Shown here piece by piece: positions 48,826 to 51,340 of a stretch of 51,340 bases of DNA. Origin of the DNA: Pseudomonadota bacterium (GTDB lineage: Bacteria; Bdellovibrionota_B; Oligoflexia; Oligoflexales; CAIYRB01); assembly GCA_026390445.1 (NCBI GenBank), contig JAPLFX010000032.1, positions 1-51,340 of the forward strand, in the 5' to 3' direction. The notes under the pieces are model-generated. The model was not told the origin of the DNA, did not search any database, and worked only from the letters and a program-made list of their open reading frames with translations. Each line of letters opens with the position of its first letter. The first letter of the stretch is position 1. The position numbers and the translations under genes were made by a program.

Positions 48826-49221
48826 ATGGAGTTCACGTTGAGCGAAGCGAAGGAGCAAAAAGGTCGACGCCCAGACCCTTCAGCCAGCAGCGACAAGCTG
48901 GGCCTGGAAGAGATCGTCCACCTTGCCAACCGCATCGGCCTTGAGTACGCCACGGCAAGGCGGGACGCCGAGCGACTTGAGCTGCTAAAGCCAACGGTTC
49001 GGTCGCGCGTGACCATCCGGCTGGACGATGGCTCGTTGACCGAGGCGAAGCTGCGTCGGTTGACCGAGACCGATCCCGAATATGTCGAATTCATCGAAAA
49101 GCTCGCACAGGCTAAAGGCGAAAGCGAGCGGCTGCGTATCCGCTACGAGTCGTATAAAAATCTGTTCGAGGCAAAGCGAAGCTTGCTCAGCTATCAAAAG
49201 GCCGAGATGAAGCTGCTGTAG
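48826..49221 (+). CDS. Small coiled-coil protein of unknown function
   Basis: A 131-residue, highly charged, helical protein. After a disordered N-terminus (KEQKGRRPDPSASSDK) it has a helix ANRIGLEYATARRDAERLEL, a middle part with VRSRVTIRLDDGSLTEAKLR, and a long C-terminal coiled coil (about 75-131) rich in Glu, Lys and Arg ending FEAKRSLLSYQKAEMKLL. GTG 48823 and ATG 48826 are adjacent in-frame starts; no ribosome site is strong. The pattern resembles small phage or plasmid accessory proteins, but no family is recognised. It is convergent with the TPR lipoprotein that follows 15 bases later. Confidence 0.6.
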   Translation: MEFTLSEAKEQKGRRPDPSASSDKLGLEEIVHLANRIGLEYATARRDAERLELLKPTVRSRVTIRLDDGSLTEAKLRRLTETDPEYVEFIEKLAQAKGESERLRIRYESYKNLFEAKRSLLSYQKAEMKLL

Positions 49222-49236
49222 TCCATGGAGCGGTGA

Positions 49237-50256
49237 CTATTGCCGGCTGGTTGCTGACTTAGCATCACCCGCAGACCGAGCCGGCGTCGTTTGCAGTACG
49301 GCAATTTTTTGCCGCACCTCGTTCAAGCGCGCAATGAACTCGGGATCGGCCGAGGCTTGCTTACGAAAGACCTGGTAGTAGCGTAAGGATTTGTCTCGAT
49401 CGATCCCTTCGTAGGCCTTACCCAGGTAGTAATGGGCTTCGGTCAGGCGCGGCCTGAGGCGCACCGCCCTCTCCATATAGGTAATCGCCTGCTTGGTCTT
49501 GCCGCCATCTAGGGAGCAGCGCCCAAGACCGAGTAGCGCACCGGCGAGAAGCGGTTGATCTTTGAGCGCCGCGCGGTAGGCTTTAGCCGCTCCCTCTTGG
49601 TCATTCAACTCGTAGAGGACATCGCCTTCGACACTATCGTAGAAAGCTCGAGACGCCTTTGTGGCCTGCTTTTTCGCCGTTCTGATGATTGCCAACGCTT
49701 CTTTGCTGCGCTTCAGCTTTAGCAGGGTGCGCGACAGAATGATGCCGGTCTGCTCGTCATCTGCAGCAACTTTTTGCAGTTCCCGGGCGATCGTTAATGC
49801 CTCGCTGTAATAGCGGATCTTAAAGAAGCTCCAAGCTAAAGGCTTGAGCGCGCGAGGGTCCCCATCATGAATCTTCAGAGCCTTTTTGTAGCGAAAAATT
49901 GCCTCAGAGTATTTATCCTGAGCCCGGTAAGCTTCACCCAGGTAATAATTTGCGTCGAAGTCCTTCTCAAAGCTCACCATCGCCTTTTCTAGATGGCGAG
50001 CTGCCGTTTTATAATCGCCCATCTTTACCAGCACCATGCCAAGGTTGCGGTGGGCCGTCATATTACCGGGCTTTTGCGTTAGCGCCTTTTTGTAGGCTTC
50101 GGAGGCCTCACGCAGCAGTCCATCTTTGGCATATTGATTGCCGGTTGCGACGTAGTTCTTCGCTGGCAGCGTGGCGCAAGCGGCAGCCATCAGGCCGCAG
50201 GCTAAGGCACAAATCAAGGCTCCACGCCGCGCAAATGCCCTAATGAAATCGGCCAT
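49237..50256 (-). CDS. TPR-repeat lipoprotein
   Basis: A 339-residue predicted lipoprotein. The signal ends GLMAAAC (C27), close to a normal lipobox. At least six TPR repeats follow, for example NQYAKDGLLREASEAYKKAL, NLGMVLVKMGDYKTAARHLE, YLGEAYRAQDKYSEAIFRYK and LGLGRCSLDGGKTKQAITYM, and HYYLGKAYEGIDRDKSLRYY. This architecture is like PilF/PilW pilotins or BamD-like adaptors, but those are shorter, so no name is given. A longer frame opens at 50319; ATG 50256 is preferred because it starts the signal peptide. It likely acts as an envelope scaffold. The C-terminus is Ser/Ala/Arg-rich. Confidence 0.82.
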   Translation of the reverse strand: MADFIRAFARRGALICALACGLMAAACATLPAKNYVATGNQYAKDGLLREASEAYKKALTQKPGNMTAHRNLGMVLVKMGDYKTAARHLEKAMVSFEKDFDANYYLGEAYRAQDKYSEAIFRYKKALKIHDGDPRALKPLAWSFFKIRYYSEALTIARELQKVAADDEQTGIILSRTLLKLKRSKEALAIIRTAKKQATKASRAFYDSVEGDVLYELNDQEGAAKAYRAALKDQPLLAGALLGLGRCSLDGGKTKQAITYMERAVRLRPRLTEAHYYLGKAYEGIDRDKSLRYYQVFRKQASADPEFIARLNEVRQKIAVLQTTPARSAGDAKSATSRQ

Positions 50257-50355
50257 AGGGAGGAGACTCCAAATGAAATGAGAGAAGGCAGGAGAAGAGG
50301 GATAGCTCGATTTTATCACATACGGGACAAATGTGGCAGACTGCGCTCCATCGCG

Positions 50356-50685
50356 CTATTGCGCGATGTAATACTCCTCAAAGAGCGACCAGCAGCGACC
50401 ATTTTTTGAGTAAAATGAGAGCATGATCTCCTTTGCTCGCCATTCTTTATAATTGGCAAGCTTGTAGCTATAGTAACGCAGATCGAGGGCGCCGGATTTG
50501 CCCGACACCAGGCCATCGGGGACCGGCATGAACTCGTCGATATAGTAGCATTCATTGGCTGAGTTTTTCAGAAAGGGAAGAAAGGTAGGATCTGGTCCTC
50601 CAGTCGATACGGCCGTCTGGCATTGCCACAGCGCAGCGCCGATGGTCAGGACTAGAGCGAGTTTAGTGATTAAATTAGGTTTCAT
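50356..50685 (-). CDS. Small exported hypothetical protein (possible lipoprotein)
   Basis: A 109-residue protein with a signal-like N-terminus (KLALVLTIGAALWQCQ); the Cys could be lipidated, though W-Q before it is not a normal lipobox. The mature part is aromatic and charged (ECYYIDEFMPVPDG, LDLRYYSYKLANYKEW, NGRCWSLFEEYYIAQ). Two Cys (about 46 and 98) could form a disulfide. No family is recognised. It lies 99 bases upstream of the TPR lipoprotein on the same strand and may be expressed with it. Confidence 0.6.
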   Translation of the reverse strand: MKPNLITKLALVLTIGAALWQCQTAVSTGGPDPTFLPFLKNSANECYYIDEFMPVPDGLVSGKSGALDLRYYSYKLANYKEWRAKEIMLSFYSKNGRCWSLFEEYYIAQ

Positions 50686-50780
50686 TTTACGCCTCTCGCC
50701 CTGCGGGCTACACTTGCCTTTGAGCTAAATCGACAGAAAACCTAGAACCTTTAGCAAAAAGTTCTTGTACCGGAGGCAAC

Positions 50781-51340
50781 ATGCGGCGCTTTATTCCCCT
50801 GCTTCTTTCGGCTTACGCCGCCAGCTGCACGACATCTGGCAGCCATGAAGCCACCTCTGGGTGGTCAGCACTGATGCGCGCGGACAAGGTGGAGTGCAGC
50901 ACTTGGCCGCTACGCGATAAAGATCTGCAGATCGATGACCTAAGCTGGCTGGGTGGTCACAAGCCTGGGTTTTTGCTCAGCGGACTCAAACGCGACGCCA
51001 GTCCGCAGCACTATTTTGCCCCATTTGACGGCGATGAAACGGTGGATCCAAGCACTTTTGTCCCGCTCAACCTCGGTGCTCACGCTATCTTGCTCGGCGG
51101 GGGCAGCATCGGCAATCAATCCGTCATCGTCGTCGCCCACAACAACGGCGGCAAATCGACCTTTGATATCCGCAGCCTGCCAAACAACGTGGTGAAGTTC
51201 AAGGGCGACATCGGGAGCTACCAAGTAGTCGAAGGTAGCGTCGCCCAAGCAAAAGGCGGTTTATGGCTGAGCCTTAAATCTGAGGATAATATTTACCATC
51301 TGGTCCATATCAACACCCAACACCCGGCCAAACTAAGCAG
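50781..51340 (+). CDS. Exported lipoprotein, start only (runs off the window)
   Basis: ATG 50781, after CGGAGG, opens a frame that stays open to the window end (186 codons). The signal peptide ends LLSAYAASC, with C16 a likely lipidation site followed by TTSGSHEA. The mature part is beta-rich, for example SWLGGHKPGFLLSGLKRD, AHAILLGGGSIGNQSVIVVA and GGLWLSLKSEDNIYHLVHI, and resembles a beta-propeller. Its stop codon and full size are beyond the window. It is divergent from the small exported protein at 50356-50685. No family is recognised. Confidence 0.7.
   Translation, partial: MRRFIPLLLSAYAASCTTSGSHEATSGWSALMRADKVECSTWPLRDKDLQIDDLSWLGGHKPGFLLSGLKRDASPQHYFAPFDGDETVDPSTFVPLNLGAHAILLGGGSIGNQSVIVVAHNNGGKSTFDIRSLPNNVVKFKGDIGSYQVVEGSVAQAKGGLWLSLKSEDNIYHLVHINTQHPAKLS

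Noticed and set aside
1-51340. CRISPR array, prophage, complete insertion sequence, rRNA operon or toxin-antitoxin pair
   Set aside because: No spaced direct repeats, transposase, integrase, phage structural genes or rRNA sequence were seen; only the 81-bp palindrome hints at mobility.

Overview
The window looks like chromosomal DNA from a Gram-negative, respiring bacterium of roughly 55-58% GC (my estimate). An outer membrane is implied by kdsA (Kdo synthesis), a heptose-kinase-like GHMP kinase and many predicted lipoproteins. Heme A synthesis (ctaA, ctaB) points to an aa3-type cytochrome oxidase. mqnC points to menaquinone made by the futalosine route. mnmH plus a SelD fusion shows that selenium is used to make 2-selenouridine in tRNA. 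The many TPR and beta-propeller lipoproteins, frequent GTG/TTG starts and tight gene packing would suit Bdellovibrionota/Oligoflexia or another former deltaproteobacterium; this placement is inference, not proof.

Layout. 1-2.7 kb: end of an unknown gene, a TVP38-family membrane protein, an EcsC-family protein and inorganic pyrophosphatase. 2.9-7.2 kb: an exported transglutaminase-like protein, then the selenium operon mnmH and an FAD-oxidoreductase::SelD fusion. 7.4-11.6 kb: a 1040-residue exported TPR protein and a TPR lipoprotein. 11.7-16.1 kb: an MGT-type glycosyltransferase, tRNA-Leu(GAG), secG, tRNA-Phe, kdsA, a NodB-fold protein that lacks its metal ligands, and a VOC protein. 16.1-20.1 kb: an 81-bp imperfect palindrome running into the end of aroE, a PilZ-like membrane protein, ribF and a propeller lipoprotein. 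20.3-26.5 kb: ppx/gppA, holA, an exported protein and a lipoprotein lytic transglycosylase.

26.5-29.6 kb: ctaA and ctaB bracketed by two tiny one-helix membrane proteins, an NFU Fe-S protein and an exported protein. 29.6-33.9 kb: an acidic-tailed protein, map, an orphan family-5 solute-binding protein, an amino-acid-oxidase-like flavoprotein and yacG. 33.9-35.1 kb: a three-gene minus-strand operon (ferredoxin-like, unknown, receiver-like with coiled coil). 35.3-40.1 kb: GHMP kinase, RlmL-like methyltransferase, trxA, rnhB, yraN, rplS and a hemerythrin-like protein. 40.4-47.3 kb: mqnC, an M14 carboxypeptidase, a small membrane protein, def, rpe, hutH, an exported protein and a rhomboid protease. 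47.3-51.3 kb: two translationally coupled unknown genes, a likely gene remnant, a small coiled-coil protein, a TPR lipoprotein, a small exported protein and the start of another lipoprotein.

Most genes are housekeeping. No CRISPR array, complete insertion sequence, prophage or rRNA was seen. The least explained parts are the selenium fusion operon, the pseudo-deacetylase, the palindrome and homopolymer in aroE, the microproteins around ctaA/ctaB, the TPR pair, the unknown gene pair at 47.3-48.6 kb and the remnant beside it. No gene-free stretch exceeds 300 bases.
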